A DNA stretch of 64,000 nucleotides from NCBI GenBank assembly GCA_913009895.1, contig CAJVXY010000001.1, positions 158,437 to 222,436 on the forward strand. The letters are read 5' to 3'. The DNA is from an uncultured Acidiferrobacteraceae bacterium (lineage in GTDB: Bacteria; Pseudomonadota; Gammaproteobacteria; Acidiferrobacterales; SZUA-150). Position 1 is the first letter of the stretch; every line of letters begins with the position of its first letter. The notes below the pieces were generated by a model. It saw only the letters and a list, made by a program, of their open reading frames with translations. It did not search any database and was not told the DNA's origin. Shown in pieces: positions 9,093-18,643 of the stretch. The position numbers and the translations under genes are program-made.

Positions 9093-9362
9093 TTACTTCT
9101 TTTTCCTTCTGGCCTTTTTCTTAGCCTTTTTCTTAGCTTTCTTTTTAGCCTTCTTCTTGGCTTTTTTCTTAGCTTTCTTTTTAGCCTTCTTCTTGGCTTT
9201 TTTCTTAGCTTTCTTTTTAGCCTTCTTCTTGGCTTTTTTCTTAGCTTTCTTTTTAGCCTTTTTCTTAGTGGCCTTTTTCTTCGTTTTTCTCTTAGCTGCC
9301 TTTTTCTTGGTCGTCTTGCGCTTGGCAGCCTTTCTCTTCGTGGCTTTTTTCTTAGTTGCCAT
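9093..9362 (-). CDS. Lysine/alanine-rich histone H1-like protein
   Basis: This 89-aa protein consists almost only of K, A, R and a few T residues. After a variable N-terminal third (MATKKKATKRKAAKRK) it runs as a near-perfect KKAK tetrapeptide repeat and ends RRKKK. It resembles the C-terminal tail of eukaryotic H1 and bacterial relatives such as AlgP and chlamydial Hc1, which bind DNA without sequence specificity. A nucleoid role is an inference from composition. A clear Shine-Dalgarno (AAGGAGT, 9369-9375) precedes the ATG and a strong terminator follows, so it is an expressed monocistronic gene. The hydrophobic reading on the opposite strand is only the complement of the repeat. Confidence 0.85.
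   Translation of the reverse strand: MATKKKATKRKAAKRKTTKKKAAKRKTKKKATKKKAKKKAKKKAKKKAKKKAKKKAKKKAKKKAKKKAKKKAKKKAKKKAKKKARRKKK
9151..9258 (-). repeat. Three identical 36-bp tandem repeats inside the histone-like gene
   Basis: Copies at 9151-9186, 9187-9222 and 9223-9258 are identical; each encodes three KKAK-type tetrads. A shorter diverged unit precedes them at 9121-9150. Because the amino-acid period is 12 bp but identity runs over 36 bp, the array has probably grown by recent duplication, and copy number may vary between strains. Confidence 0.9.
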
Positions 9363-9879
9363 TACAGCACTCCTTGGGTTGTGGTTAGAGGATATTAACC
9401 TTAAAACTAGGATAAGCTGACGCCGGATCTACGTTATCCAGACACGAGAAAAGACAGCCACGCTGGCTGTCTTTAAAGACTTCCGTCAGATTATCCCAGT
9501 TTTCCCCCTTTCGGGGTTTCGTCTCGCCTGAATTAGTGAAACATCCAGGGCGTCGACAAAATCTTAATCGATCCAAAACAATAGCCTTGCTCCAATTTGT
9601 TTGGTTACAACACTGGTAAAATACTTCTTTTACCAGCAATGGCCCACGCAAATTCTTTTGAGCCTGAATTACTTTTCCAAACTTTCTAACTTAATTAAAG
9701 CTTGATTAAAATAAAGTAAGCTTGATTAATCCTATCTAGCACAGTGGTTAACTGTGTCAAGGCGTAAATGTAATAACAACAAATCAAAAATGCAAATTTA
9801 TTTTATAAAAAAATCTGTTTTTAAGAAATTGTTTCGTTCAGTTTTGAATAAAAATTAATTTTTTTTAGATTTTGTCGTC
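9363..9879. other. 517-bp intergenic region with hairpin and paired direct repeats
   Basis: No convincing gene. It holds a perfect 11-bp inverted repeat with a 3-nt loop (9450-9474; AAAGACAGCCA arms), followed on the minus strand by only four T residues, so a terminator or RNA hairpin is possible. It also holds two identical 12-bp direct repeats (AAGCTTGATTAA at 9698-9709 and 9718-9729) exactly 20 bp apart, a spacing that would place two operators on the same helix face. The part next to the nrdJb stop is very AT-rich. Confidence 0.5.
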
Positions 9880-10563
9880 CTAACCACATTTTGAATCACC
9901 ACATCCTAAACAAGTCATGCAGCCATCCATTTTGATCACGGCTTTTGCCATACACTTGTTGCAAAGTTGTGATTCAGGTGGAAAATCACTCGCTTCATTA
10001 CTGTTTTCATCGCCTTTTTCCCCTTGTTTCCTGTTATTTTCGAATTCAGTACGTTTTTTTTCTATAAACGCTTTCGTATGCTCATCTACCTCTTCGGTTG
10101 CTATTAAGCCAATTATTTTCATGTGACGTTCGATTATGTCGCCAATTTCAGCCACCAATGATGGTGTATATTTACCTTTTTTGAAGTATCCCCCGCGTGG
10201 ATCAAAAACACTGTGTAATTCTTCCACAAGAAACGTTACATCGCCTCCTTTTCGGAATACCGCAGAGATAATTCGTGTTAATGCCACAATCCACTGAAAG
10301 TGCTCCATGCTCTTTGAATTGATGAAAATCTCAAATGGACGTCGTTTTTCGTGTTCCGTGCCCGGGTTGAGCACAAGATCGTTGATAGTCACGTAGAGCG
10401 CGTGTTCTGTGAGCGGTGTTTTTAGTTTATAGGTACTACCCAGCAATGATTCTGGTCGTTCCAGTTTTTCGTGCATATGGACGACATTGCTTTCTTTTTC
10501 CGGTTCCTGTTCCTTTTTTGCAACTTCAAAGCCAGTGATTTGTTGATTAATTTTAATTGCCAT
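9880..10563 (-). CDS. nrdJb: Ribonucleotide reductase accessory subunit NrdJb (TSCPD domain, C-terminal Cys cluster)
   Basis: A 227-aa protein matching the separate C-terminal part of split adenosylcobalamin-dependent ribonucleotide reductases, as in Pseudomonas NrdJb. Residues 40-160 form the TSCPD-type domain (with RPFEIFINSKS and ALTRIISAVFRKGG). The C-terminus has a CNKCMAKAVIKMDGCMTCLGCGDSKCG-like metal or redox cysteine cluster, given here only by its pattern: CxxC, then CxxCxxC, then a final Cys near the end. The tail cysteines are thought to re-reduce the active site. It lies 77 bp downstream of nrdJa and is certainly co-transcribed with it. Confidence 0.9.
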   Translation of the reverse strand: MAIKINQQITGFEVAKKEQEPEKESNVVHMHEKLERPESLLGSTYKLKTPLTEHALYVTINDLVLNPGTEHEKRRPFEIFINSKSMEHFQWIVALTRIISAVFRKGGDVTFLVEELHSVFDPRGGYFKKGKYTPSLVAEIGDIIERHMKIIGLIATEEVDEHTKAFIEKKRTEFENNRKQGEKGDENSNEASDFPPESQLCNKCMAKAVIKMDGCMTCLGCGDSKCG

Positions 10564-10640
10564 TTTGTCTTTCTCCTCGAATTCTTTCCTGAAATACGTT
10601 CCTGATCTGACTATTTTTCATTGAATCCTGGTTGCTGCCG

Positions 10641-12791
10641 CTAAAAACGACCGTAGTAACCTTCTTTCAGGGCATCATAGAGATTGGCGGCGGTGTGGGT
10701 TTCACCATCGTATTCCACTTCTTCATTGCCCTTGATCTCTACAATTTCTCCGTTATCCAGTTCAAAGCGGTACATGGTATTTGCCAAATCTTCTTCTTTG
10801 ACCAATACGCCCTGGAAGGCCTCCGGGTTAAATCTGAATGTGGTGCAGCCTTTCAGTCCTTTTTCGTAGGCATACATGTAAATATCCTTGAATTCTTCAA
10901 ACGGGAAATCCGTTGGTACATTGGCAGTTTTTGAAATAGAAGAATCTACCCATTTTTGGGCTGCCGCCTGGATATCAACGTGTTGTTTTGGTGTGACTTC
11001 ATCGGCACAAATAAAGTAATCAGGTAGCTTATTTTCCTGTTCCTCAGAATTTGGCTGCGCGTTTTTATTGATTAGTTCGCGATAAGCCAGTAACTCGTAA
11101 GAATAGACCGCTACTTTTTCTTTTGTCTTGCGACCTTCACGGATGACATTGCGGCTGTAATGGTGCGCAAAAGAGGGTTCGATGCCATTGCTGGCATTAT
11201 TTGCCAGGGACAGGCTGATTGTGCCGGTGGGTGCAATTGAGGTGTGGTGTGTGAAGCGTGCACCTTTCTCGGCAATTTTATCGGTGAGCGATTTGTCAAA
11301 CTGTTGCATGTAACGACTGTATTTTGCCAACAGCACCTTGCCTGGAATTTCATCACCTGCTTTTAAACCGTCGCTTACCATTTCAGGTCTTTTTGCCAGC
11401 ATTTTGCCGGTGACTTTAAACATTTCTTCCATAATGGGTGCCGGGCCTTTTTCATCGGCAAGCTCAAGACCAACTTGCCAGCCAACTTCTGCCATTTCCC
11501 GGGCAACCCGTTCGGTAAACTCAAGCGATTGCGCGTCACCATATTTATGCTGCAACATGGTGAGCGTGGAGCCAAGACCGAGGAAACCCATGCCGTGGCG
11601 TCGTTTGTGAGTGATGGCATGACGTTGTTCAGCCAGGGGCAGACCATTAATCTCAACAACGTTATCAAGCATGCGGGTAAATATCGCGACCACCTTGCGA
11701 AATGCTGGCCAGTCAAAAACGGCCTGATCCGTAAAAGGCCGGTTGACAAATTTTGTCAGGTTGACTGATCCCAGCAGGCACGAACCATAAGGGGGCAAGG
11801 GCTGTTCGCCACAGGGATTGGTTGCCCTGATATTTTCGCAAAACCAGTTGTTGTTCATTTCATTAATGCGATCAATGAGTATAAATCCTGGTTCGGCAAA
11901 GTCGTAGGTCGAGGTCATGATTAGATTCCAGAGACGACTGGCAGGCATGGTTTTGTAAACCCGACAGGCCACCTGTCCAACATCATTGGTCGTGTAACCC
12001 TCATCGATTGGCCAATAACGCCAAACGATTTTTGCATCACCGTCAGACAGGTCCCGCTCATTTGCTGGAAATGCCAGTTCCCATTCCTGGTCATCTTTAA
12101 CCGCCTTCATAAATTCGTCGGTAATAAGACAAGACAAATTAAATTGACGTAAGCGCCCATCTTCACGTTTGGCACGAATGAAATCCATAATATCGGGGTG
12201 GGTTATTTCAAAGGTTCCCATTTGGGCGCCACGACGGCCACCGGCCGATGAAATCGTAAAACACATGGCGTCAAAAATATCCATAAAGGATAGAGGGCCT
12301 GAGGTGCGAGCCCCGGCACCAGAGACAAAACCACCCTTGGGCCGCAAGGTCGAAAATTCATAACCAATGCCGCAGCCTGCCTTTAATGTCAGGCCGGCTT
12401 CATGGACGTTGCTTAAAATGCCGTCCATGGAATCCGGGATAATCCCGGAAACCGTGCAATTAATTGTGCTGGTAGCGGGTTTGTATTTCTGGGCACCGGC
12501 ATTCGAGGTAATGCGGCCAGCCGGGATAGCGCCATGCTGTAATGCCCAGAGGAATTCCTTGTGCCATTTATTTTTTTTCTTTTGTGTGGTTTCAACATCG
12601 GCCAAAGCCCGGGCAACACGTTTATATGTGTCGTCGACTGTTTGATCAACAACCATTCCGGCCTGATCCTTTAGTCGATATTTCTTGTCCCAGATGTCTT
12701 GCGACGTCGATTGTAGTGGGATCTCGGCAGTCTGTGGCTGCGGGTTTTTTGATGAAACCTGGGTGTTTTGGGCGAGTTCGGCTGCCTTCAT
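10641..12791 (-). CDS. nrdJa: Class II (B12-dependent) ribonucleotide reductase catalytic subunit NrdJa
   Basis: A 716-aa catalytic chain. It shows the N-terminal NCTVSG cysteine motif, the ATNPCGEQPLPPYGSCLLGS stretch with the active-site cysteine and glutamate near residue 330, and the C-terminal APTGTISL motif, all standard for NrdJ. The enzyme reduces ribonucleotides to deoxyribonucleotides with a radical from adenosylcobalamin and works with or without oxygen, which suits a microaerophile. The final cysteine region is not on this chain but on NrdJb, 77 bp downstream. A good ribosome site (AGGAG) precedes the ATG. Two NrdR-box-like sites lie 34-80 bp upstream. Confidence 0.95.
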   Translation of the reverse strand: MKAAELAQNTQVSSKNPQPQTAEIPLQSTSQDIWDKKYRLKDQAGMVVDQTVDDTYKRVARALADVETTQKKKNKWHKEFLWALQHGAIPAGRITSNAGAQKYKPATSTINCTVSGIIPDSMDGILSNVHEAGLTLKAGCGIGYEFSTLRPKGGFVSGAGARTSGPLSFMDIFDAMCFTISSAGGRRGAQMGTFEITHPDIMDFIRAKREDGRLRQFNLSCLITDEFMKAVKDDQEWELAFPANERDLSDGDAKIVWRYWPIDEGYTTNDVGQVACRVYKTMPASRLWNLIMTSTYDFAEPGFILIDRINEMNNNWFCENIRATNPCGEQPLPPYGSCLLGSVNLTKFVNRPFTDQAVFDWPAFRKVVAIFTRMLDNVVEINGLPLAEQRHAITHKRRHGMGFLGLGSTLTMLQHKYGDAQSLEFTERVAREMAEVGWQVGLELADEKGPAPIMEEMFKVTGKMLAKRPEMVSDGLKAGDEIPGKVLLAKYSRYMQQFDKSLTDKIAEKGARFTHHTSIAPTGTISLSLANNASNGIEPSFAHHYSRNVIREGRKTKEKVAVYSYELLAYRELINKNAQPNSEEQENKLPDYFICADEVTPKQHVDIQAAAQKWVDSSISKTANVPTDFPFEEFKDIYMYAYEKGLKGCTTFRFNPEAFQGVLVKEEDLANTMYRFELDNGEIVEIKGNEEVEYDGETHTAANLYDALKEGYYGRF

Positions 12792-13100
12792 TGGGATGTA
12801 TTTCTCCTGTAAAACCGGGTGGTTGTTCTAGTTATAGTGTTTTTTTTTCTGCGAACCACAACATGTTGTGGTTATGGAAAATAACTCTCATGTCATGGTG
12901 CTGTCAAGGATTTCTGATGGCGGGGAAAAGATTTTATATGACCCTTAATTTACAGCCTGAAATGCGAAAATATAGTTTCCGCTGGTCATACATATATAAG
13001 GTATAAACTCGGGACGGGGTTAATACTATAAAAATATACTGGAAATTACTGACCAGACCACAGATCAACAACCCCTTGTTTTCGATCTTGTTGGCTGGTT
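12792..13100. other. 309-bp gap between the PfkB-kinase gene and nrdJa
   Basis: Apart from the paired NrdR-like sites near the nrdJa end, I see no gene, no clear terminator for the upstream minus-strand kinase, and no sequence resembling a cobalamin riboswitch core, although nrdJ is cobalamin-dependent. Confidence 0.4.
12825..12871 (-). promoter_or_regulatory. Tandem NrdR-box-like operator of nrdJ
   Basis: Distal site 12856-12871 is a perfect 16-bp palindrome (CCACAACATGTTGTGG), extended to 20 bp by one A-T and one more pair on each side. Proximal site 12825-12840, read on the minus strand, is ACACTATAACTAGAAC. Against the NrdR consensus acaCwAtATaTwGtgt they match at about 13 and 11 of 16 positions. 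The sites start 31 bp apart, the three-turn spacing typical of NrdR box pairs, and lie directly before nrdJa. Confidence 0.75.
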
Positions 13101-14033
13101 TTAAATCTCTCGCCCAAAATGCTCCCGGAATTGGCCTTTGAATTCGTCTGCCGTGAAGCTGTGATTCTGGGTACCATGATGGGCGATTTTGATGGCGCCC
13201 GCCAGGGTCGCAATTTGCCCTGTTGTTTCCCAGTCCAGTTCGTTCATTAATCCATATAACAGGCCAGCTCGATAGGCGTCACCACAACCGGTGGGGTCGT
13301 TAATGAATTTCGCCGGCACGGCAGGAATGGTAATCATTTTATCATCGGTATAAATGAGAGAGCCTTCAGCGCCACGGGTGACGACCAGTGCCTTTACCTG
13401 TTTGGCCATGGTATCAATGGATTCACCGGTTTTTTCCTGTAACAGTTTTGCCTCATAATCATTGAGCGTGACCCAGGTGGCCTGTTGGATAAAATTCTTT
13501 AACTGGTCAGCAGAAAACATGGGCATGCCCTGGCCTGGATCAAATAGAAAGGGTATACCGGCTGCGACAAACTGTTCTGCATGATCAACCATGCCCTGGG
13601 CACCGTCAGGCGAAATAATGCCGATGGTTACACCTGTTGCATCACTGATTTTATTTTCATGGGACAGGCTCATGGCACCGGGATGAAAGGCAGTAATCTG
13701 GTTGGCATCCATGTCAGTTGTGATAAAGGCCTGGCCGGTATAGAGACCGGGTAATTCCTTAATGTGTAGTCGGGAAATGCCACACTTGTCCATCCAGTCT
13801 GCGTAGGGTTTAAAGTCAGTACCAACGGTCCCCATGGGCAAGGGTTCACCACCAAGCAGTTTCAGGGTGTAGGCGATATTGCCAGCGCAGCCGCCAAATT
13901 CACGGCGCATATCAGGGACTAAAAAAGAAACATTCAGGATATGTACCTGGTCGGGCAATATATGATTTTTAAACTGATCACGAAAAACCATGATGGTGTC
14001 AAAGGCAAATGAGCCACAAATGAGAGCAGACAT
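13101..14033 (-). CDS. PfkB-family carbohydrate/adenosine kinase-like protein
   Basis: A 310-aa ribokinase-fold kinase. The N-terminal GGCAGNIAYTLKLLG motif and the C-terminal NDPTGCGDAYRAG motif, with the anion hole and catalytic Asp, are intact. Within the PfkB family the pattern is closest to the small adenosine-kinase-like group often annotated as carbohydrate kinase in gammaproteobacteria. The substrate (adenosine, inosine or a sugar) cannot be fixed by eye. It lies upstream of nrdJa on the same strand, but a 309-bp gap with NrdR-type sites argues for separate regulation. Confidence 0.85.
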   Translation of the reverse strand: MSALICGSFAFDTIMVFRDQFKNHILPDQVHILNVSFLVPDMRREFGGCAGNIAYTLKLLGGEPLPMGTVGTDFKPYADWMDKCGISRLHIKELPGLYTGQAFITTDMDANQITAFHPGAMSLSHENKISDATGVTIGIISPDGAQGMVDHAEQFVAAGIPFLFDPGQGMPMFSADQLKNFIQQATWVTLNDYEAKLLQEKTGESIDTMAKQVKALVVTRGAEGSLIYTDDKMITIPAVPAKFINDPTGCGDAYRAGLLYGLMNELDWETTGQIATLAGAIKIAHHGTQNHSFTADEFKGQFREHFGREI

Positions 14034-14114
14034 AATTATTCCCGATTTTAATTGGTGGTCTTGATTTTGGCAGAAAATTAACGAGCTGTCGAAATCTTAA
14101 TCGGGGTCTGCGGT

Positions 14115-16334
14115 TTATTCGTCAATTTTCTGTTCGTGCAGGTTCCATGGGGCGATAGATATCCACTGGTTGAATTCACTGACTGGTAACGGGTGGCTGA
14201 TAAAATATCCCTGGGCACCATCACATCCAAGTATGGATAATAATTCCCAGGTCTCTTTGTCTTCTATGCCTTCGGCGACAACCCGTCGGCCCAGATTGTG
14301 TGCCAAATCAATAATTGAACGAACAATAACCGCATCACTCTCATCATTAGCCATATCCATAACAAAAGATTTGTCGATCTTTAATGTATTTAGGGGTAAT
14401 TTTTTTAGATAGGACAGGGATGAATAACCAGTGCCAAAGTCATCAATTGCAATTGATATACCCAACTTACTGAGTGCGCGCAATGTTTTGGAGGCATCCT
14501 CGATATCATTCATGAGTTCATTTTCAGTCACCTCAATTTCAAAAAATTGAGCCGGAACATTGATATCGTTGAGTTTGTTTTCAATTCTGCGCGCCAGTCG
14601 TGGATCCTGAAAAACCCTGCCGGACAGATTTACCGCAACCTTGAGACGATACCCGGATTGATACCAGACTGCTGTTTGCTGGACGGCTTCGGTAATGACC
14701 CAGTCGGTAATGGTATTCATGTATCCCGCCGATTCGGCAATGGGTAAAAATTGTTCTGGCAATATAATACCTTTTGTTGGATGCAACCAGCGTATTAGTG
14801 CCTCAACACCTTCAATACGACCCGTGGCCATATTTATTTTAGGTTGGTAATGTAACTGTAATTGTTGCCTGCTGATTGCATCATGCAATTCATTGGCCAT
14901 TTGTAATTTCAAATGACTGTAGGGGTCATCTTCAGCGCTATAGAAGCGATATACGCCTTCATATCGCTTGCTTGAATACATTGCAACGTCAGCGCAGCGA
15001 AGTAATGACTCAACACTGTCGCCATGTTCAGGGAAAATGGAAATTCCAATACTGGCATTTAAATAGAGCTCGTTGTCGTTATAATTAAACGGGTGCGAGA
15101 AACATGCCTCGATCTTGCTGATCAGTTGTCTGGCGTTTTCTTCTATATCAACGCCAATCATGAACAGGGCGAATTCATCCCCACCCAGTCTTGCCAGAAA
15201 AGCACCATTTTTTAGAGCAGACAGCCGTTGGGCAGTTGTGGTCAACAAGGCATCACCTGCCTGGTGGCCAAGGGTGTTGTTGATTTCCTTGAACCTGTCG
15301 ATATCAACGAGTATTACAGCAACTTTATTAGTTTGCGATTTTTTGGCCTGTTTAATTGCCTGGGTCAACTGGTCGGAAAATAAAGTACGATTTGCCAGCC
15401 CGGTTAACACGTCTTTGGTGGCCAGTGACTGAAGTTCTACCAGGGTATTTCGTTTTGTTGTGATGTCCTCTGAAACACCATCAATGCGTGCAACTTTGCC
15501 ATGGTTGTCAATGTGGGGAGTGAAAATATGGCGAAACCATTTTTTATAAATACCGCCATCAGATACTTCACATTCTACTTCGGTTGCCCGTCCGAGCAAA
15601 CATTTGTCCCAGGCTTGCAGTAGCAGTTTTTTGTCATCATCGCTGATTTTGTCGAAGTAAGGTATTGGCGAGTGCGTCACGATCGAATAACAATTCTTCG
15701 GGTGCGGACTACGAAAAATTATTTTTTTATTAACTGGATCCACAGACCACAGGAGATGGGGGATATTTTCAAGGGTATGGACTATTTTATCGTGAGCCAG
15801 TGTTGATTTGTTGTCGCGATGTTGCCATTCCTGGAACAGCTGTATACCCATGTCGCGAAACAAGATTTTTGTTAGTGCTGAAAATAAGCCCAATTTTTCA
15901 GTAGCGAGGATGTACTTGTCCTGGTATATATTTTGCTGGGTGAATTGCAGAAATAAAGAGTAGATACCCAGTAATGCCGGGGTCTCGATAGATACTGCCT
16001 TAAACAAACTGGCAATGGAGGCGGCCCAGCGAGAGTAATTTTTATTTTCCTGGGGTTTTAGCGCGTCATTCATGTAACCTGAGAATTCAACTGCCAGGGC
16101 ATTGGCATCAATACATTGTTGTTCGAGACTGGCGTTAATGTCGGGGGAATGCTTAAGGTGTTTTTCCAGGATCGGGACAAATGCAGTAACTATTTTTTCC
16201 AGTTGCCTGGCATGTCGTTGAATCAGGCTTATATCGCGGGGTCGGATTTCCAGTTGTTTATCCAGAGAATGGATAAATCTACCTGAGCGCTGGTCGCTAT
16301 TTTCTTTTGTAATGTGCTTCTGGTATTGGGTCAC
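14115..16334 (-). CDS. PAS-GGDEF-EAL cyclic-di-GMP signalling protein
   Basis: A 739-aa soluble protein. Residues 30-175 are all-helical and loosely recall the sensor globin fold, but I see no proximal-histidine signature, so this is tentative. Residues about 185-295 form a PAS/PAC module. The GGDEF domain has an intact GGDEF motif (384-388) and no RxxD inhibitory site before it. The EAL domain has intact EALIRW (511-516) and the later DDFGTGYSSLSYLKKL and KIDKSFV motifs. Both catalytic activities, c-di-GMP synthesis and hydrolysis, therefore look possible. It lies alone between the kinase and VWA genes; no transmembrane segment is seen, so it is cytoplasmic. Confidence 0.92.
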   Translation of the reverse strand: MTQYQKHITKENSDQRSGRFIHSLDKQLEIRPRDISLIQRHARQLEKIVTAFVPILEKHLKHSPDINASLEQQCIDANALAVEFSGYMNDALKPQENKNYSRWAASIASLFKAVSIETPALLGIYSLFLQFTQQNIYQDKYILATEKLGLFSALTKILFRDMGIQLFQEWQHRDNKSTLAHDKIVHTLENIPHLLWSVDPVNKKIIFRSPHPKNCYSIVTHSPIPYFDKISDDDKKLLLQAWDKCLLGRATEVECEVSDGGIYKKWFRHIFTPHIDNHGKVARIDGVSEDITTKRNTLVELQSLATKDVLTGLANRTLFSDQLTQAIKQAKKSQTNKVAVILVDIDRFKEINNTLGHQAGDALLTTTAQRLSALKNGAFLARLGGDEFALFMIGVDIEENARQLISKIEACFSHPFNYNDNELYLNASIGISIFPEHGDSVESLLRCADVAMYSSKRYEGVYRFYSAEDDPYSHLKLQMANELHDAISRQQLQLHYQPKINMATGRIEGVEALIRWLHPTKGIILPEQFLPIAESAGYMNTITDWVITEAVQQTAVWYQSGYRLKVAVNLSGRVFQDPRLARRIENKLNDINVPAQFFEIEVTENELMNDIEDASKTLRALSKLGISIAIDDFGTGYSSLSYLKKLPLNTLKIDKSFVMDMANDESDAVIVRSIIDLAHNLGRRVVAEGIEDKETWELLSILGCDGAQGYFISHPLPVSEFNQWISIAPWNLHEQKIDE

Positions 16335-16504
16335 ATTTTATATCCCAACCTTGCTGGATGAGTGCAATGGCTGGGGGGGAACAATACCCTATACGGGTAA
16401 AAAGTAAAAGCATATAAATCATCAATTTATAAGATGAATCTGAGATAAAATCTAGTGGCGAGTTTTGGTAACAGGTAAAACGGAAATTGTGATTACTGTC
16501 ACTG

Positions 16505-18613
16505 TTAGTGCGTCAATTGACGATAGATGTCAGCAATTTTCAGTGGCAGTTTTTTGACGTCATTCAGTAAAACATAATTTACCGGTCCATACATATGTGG
16601 CAGGTATTCATGGGCCTCGTTATCGATGGTGATGCAAAACGGGTGAATGCCCAGGTGTTTGGCCTCAATCAATGCCTGTCGTGTATCCTCAATACCATAT
16701 TCGCCACGATAACCATCGAAGTCATCGGGTTTGCCGTCTGACAGGGTAATCAGTAATTTTGTCCGTGCCTCTACTTCATTAAGCAGTTTACTCAAGTGTC
16801 GAATAGTAACACCCATACGCGTGTAATCTTTTGGTGATATACCGGTTATCCGGCTGCGCACATCACTTGAATAGGGCTCATCAAATTTTTTAACACGATA
16901 GATTTCACAACGGTTTCGTGTCAGGCCTGAAAATCCATAAATTGCATAACGGTCACCTAATACCTCCAGGGCTTCACATAACAATACCAGTGCCTCGCGT
17001 TCGGCATCATTAATCCAGCCCTTGGTTGAGCCACTCATATCAACCATAAACATGACGGCAATATTTCTTTCCAGGCGACTGGGTCGTGTGAATAACCTGT
17101 CTGACATTTCCATGCCGTGGAGCATGTCAGCATGGGCCTCAACCACGGCATTGAGATCTATATCATCACCATTGGTTTGTCTTTTAAGCAGCCTGTCTTC
17201 ACCACGCAAGGCTTCAAAGGTTTTGCGTATATTCATAATCAGCCCGTAATGTTTCTTGATAGTTTGTTCAACAAAAGGTTCGTGGTTGGGATGGACATCT
17301 TTTTCCTTTAACCAGCACCAGTTTTTTCGATACTGCTGTCTGCGGTAGTCCCATTCATTGTAATAAATGACGTCGGCATCTCCCGGCTTGCAATAATTAT
17401 TTAATTCAATACCGCCTGGCCGGTAGCCACCATCACCGGCCGCCACGAGATATTCAGGTGGTATCTCACCCAGGTCCTGAAAAATTGATTCCAGCAAATT
17501 TTTTACATCAATCGGTGGTGACACTGGTTCATCGTCGGCAGTTAGCTCATAACGAAAACCACTGGCTTCATTTTCGTCATCGTGTCGTTCAACTTTGAAT
17601 TCAAGTTCTTCTGGCTCATCATCTTTATCTTTTGCTGACCTGAATTCCCCGGACATGTCATTGAGGGCACGTTGCAGTGCGTTTTTTTCTTCGTTTATTC
17701 TTTCGGCCATCACGGCGACCACGGCTTCAGGATTTAACAAGGGTTGATAATAAAAACTCGCTGGAATTTTTTTATCAAGTTCGTATAGCGCTGTTACGGC
17801 GTGGTAGGTATCAACCACAGTTGTTTTACCTGCCTGGAGTTTGTTTATCCAGATTAACCAGTCGGTGTCTAATTCGGGTGTTTCAGACTGATTTTGCAAG
17901 GCCGACATTTCACGGTAGAGACCAGGTAAATCTCTTTTAATACAATGAGTTAATCGTATAGTTTCGAGATAACAAAACAGCTGCAGGGCCCGATCCCGAT
18001 GCTCAAACTGCTCCAGTTTTGTCACTGGATTAATGAGGAATGTGCCATACCAGGTTTGGGCCCAAAGCTGGGTCGCCATGGATTTGAAGAGGCTGTAATT
18101 ATCAGATTGTTTTTTAAACCGGGTTATAACTCGTGGCAGGAAAAGTCGTTTTGTGTCGGTAAAAAAAATATCGCCAGGCTCCAGCTTTAAATCACGACCC
18201 GAAAGCCCGCAAATAAATTTTTCCAGGACACCCGCAACTTCTTCAAAAGATATGCTATTCGTTTTTTCCCGGGCTACCAGGGCAAACTCATCAACCTTGC
18301 GAAGTACGGTGGCAGCCTGGTAAAGCCCTTGCTTGTCATAAACATCCATTGCCTGGATTAACCAGTTATGGACATCGTCCATGGTCATTTGCCTGAATGC
18401 CGATGCAGAATTTTCGACAAACTGGTAGGCGAGTTCGGCGTTACTCCTTGAAGATACAATCGACCACTTGATAACAAACTCCTGTTGTTCACGGCTCAGG
18501 TCTTTCAGTGCATTTGCAATGTCGCTGGTTGTGCGATCCGTGGACAATACCAGTTCCAGTGTATTATTTAACTGCGTCTCAAGTTCAGAGAAGGTAAATG
18601 GTAAGTTAGACAT
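16505..18613 (-). CDS. CbbO/NorD-type von Willebrand factor A protein
   Basis: A 702-aa protein with a long helical N-terminal region and a C-terminal VWA domain whose MIDAS motif is intact (DMSGSTKG near residue 510, then the TLSDGKP segment). This domain order is that of CbbO and NorD, the partners of CbbQ/NorQ MoxR ATPases. In known cases the pair remodels RuBisCO (CbbQO) or supports nitric oxide reductase (NorQD). A matching ATPase gene lies directly upstream, separated by a short AT-rich repeat. No RuBisCO or nor structural gene is in the window, so the client is open. Confidence 0.85.
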   Translation of the reverse strand: MSNLPFTFSELETQLNNTLELVLSTDRTTSDIANALKDLSREQQEFVIKWSIVSSRSNAELAYQFVENSASAFRQMTMDDVHNWLIQAMDVYDKQGLYQAATVLRKVDEFALVAREKTNSISFEEVAGVLEKFICGLSGRDLKLEPGDIFFTDTKRLFLPRVITRFKKQSDNYSLFKSMATQLWAQTWYGTFLINPVTKLEQFEHRDRALQLFCYLETIRLTHCIKRDLPGLYREMSALQNQSETPELDTDWLIWINKLQAGKTTVVDTYHAVTALYELDKKIPASFYYQPLLNPEAVVAVMAERINEEKNALQRALNDMSGEFRSAKDKDDEPEELEFKVERHDDENEASGFRYELTADDEPVSPPIDVKNLLESIFQDLGEIPPEYLVAAGDGGYRPGGIELNNYCKPGDADVIYYNEWDYRRQQYRKNWCWLKEKDVHPNHEPFVEQTIKKHYGLIMNIRKTFEALRGEDRLLKRQTNGDDIDLNAVVEAHADMLHGMEMSDRLFTRPSRLERNIAVMFMVDMSGSTKGWINDAEREALVLLCEALEVLGDRYAIYGFSGLTRNRCEIYRVKKFDEPYSSDVRSRITGISPKDYTRMGVTIRHLSKLLNEVEARTKLLITLSDGKPDDFDGYRGEYGIEDTRQALIEAKHLGIHPFCITIDNEAHEYLPHMYGPVNYVLLNDVKKLPLKIADIYRQLTH

Positions 18614-18643
18614 TTTGGTATGATATTGAAAATTTTTTTTTAA

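Noticed and set aside
9157..9420. Hydrophobic plus-strand frame (FFLA repeats) opposite the histone-like gene
   Set aside because: It is the complement of the lysine-rich repeat; no ribosome site, and the minus-strand gene has a ribosome site and terminator.
9385..9651. Minus-strand frame of 88 codons in the intergenic gap
   Set aside because: Overlaps the hairpin, has unnatural composition and no ribosome site.
12792..13100. Cobalamin riboswitch before nrdJa
   Set aside because: The class II enzyme needs B12, but no B12-box-like core was found; the NrdR sites explain the region better.
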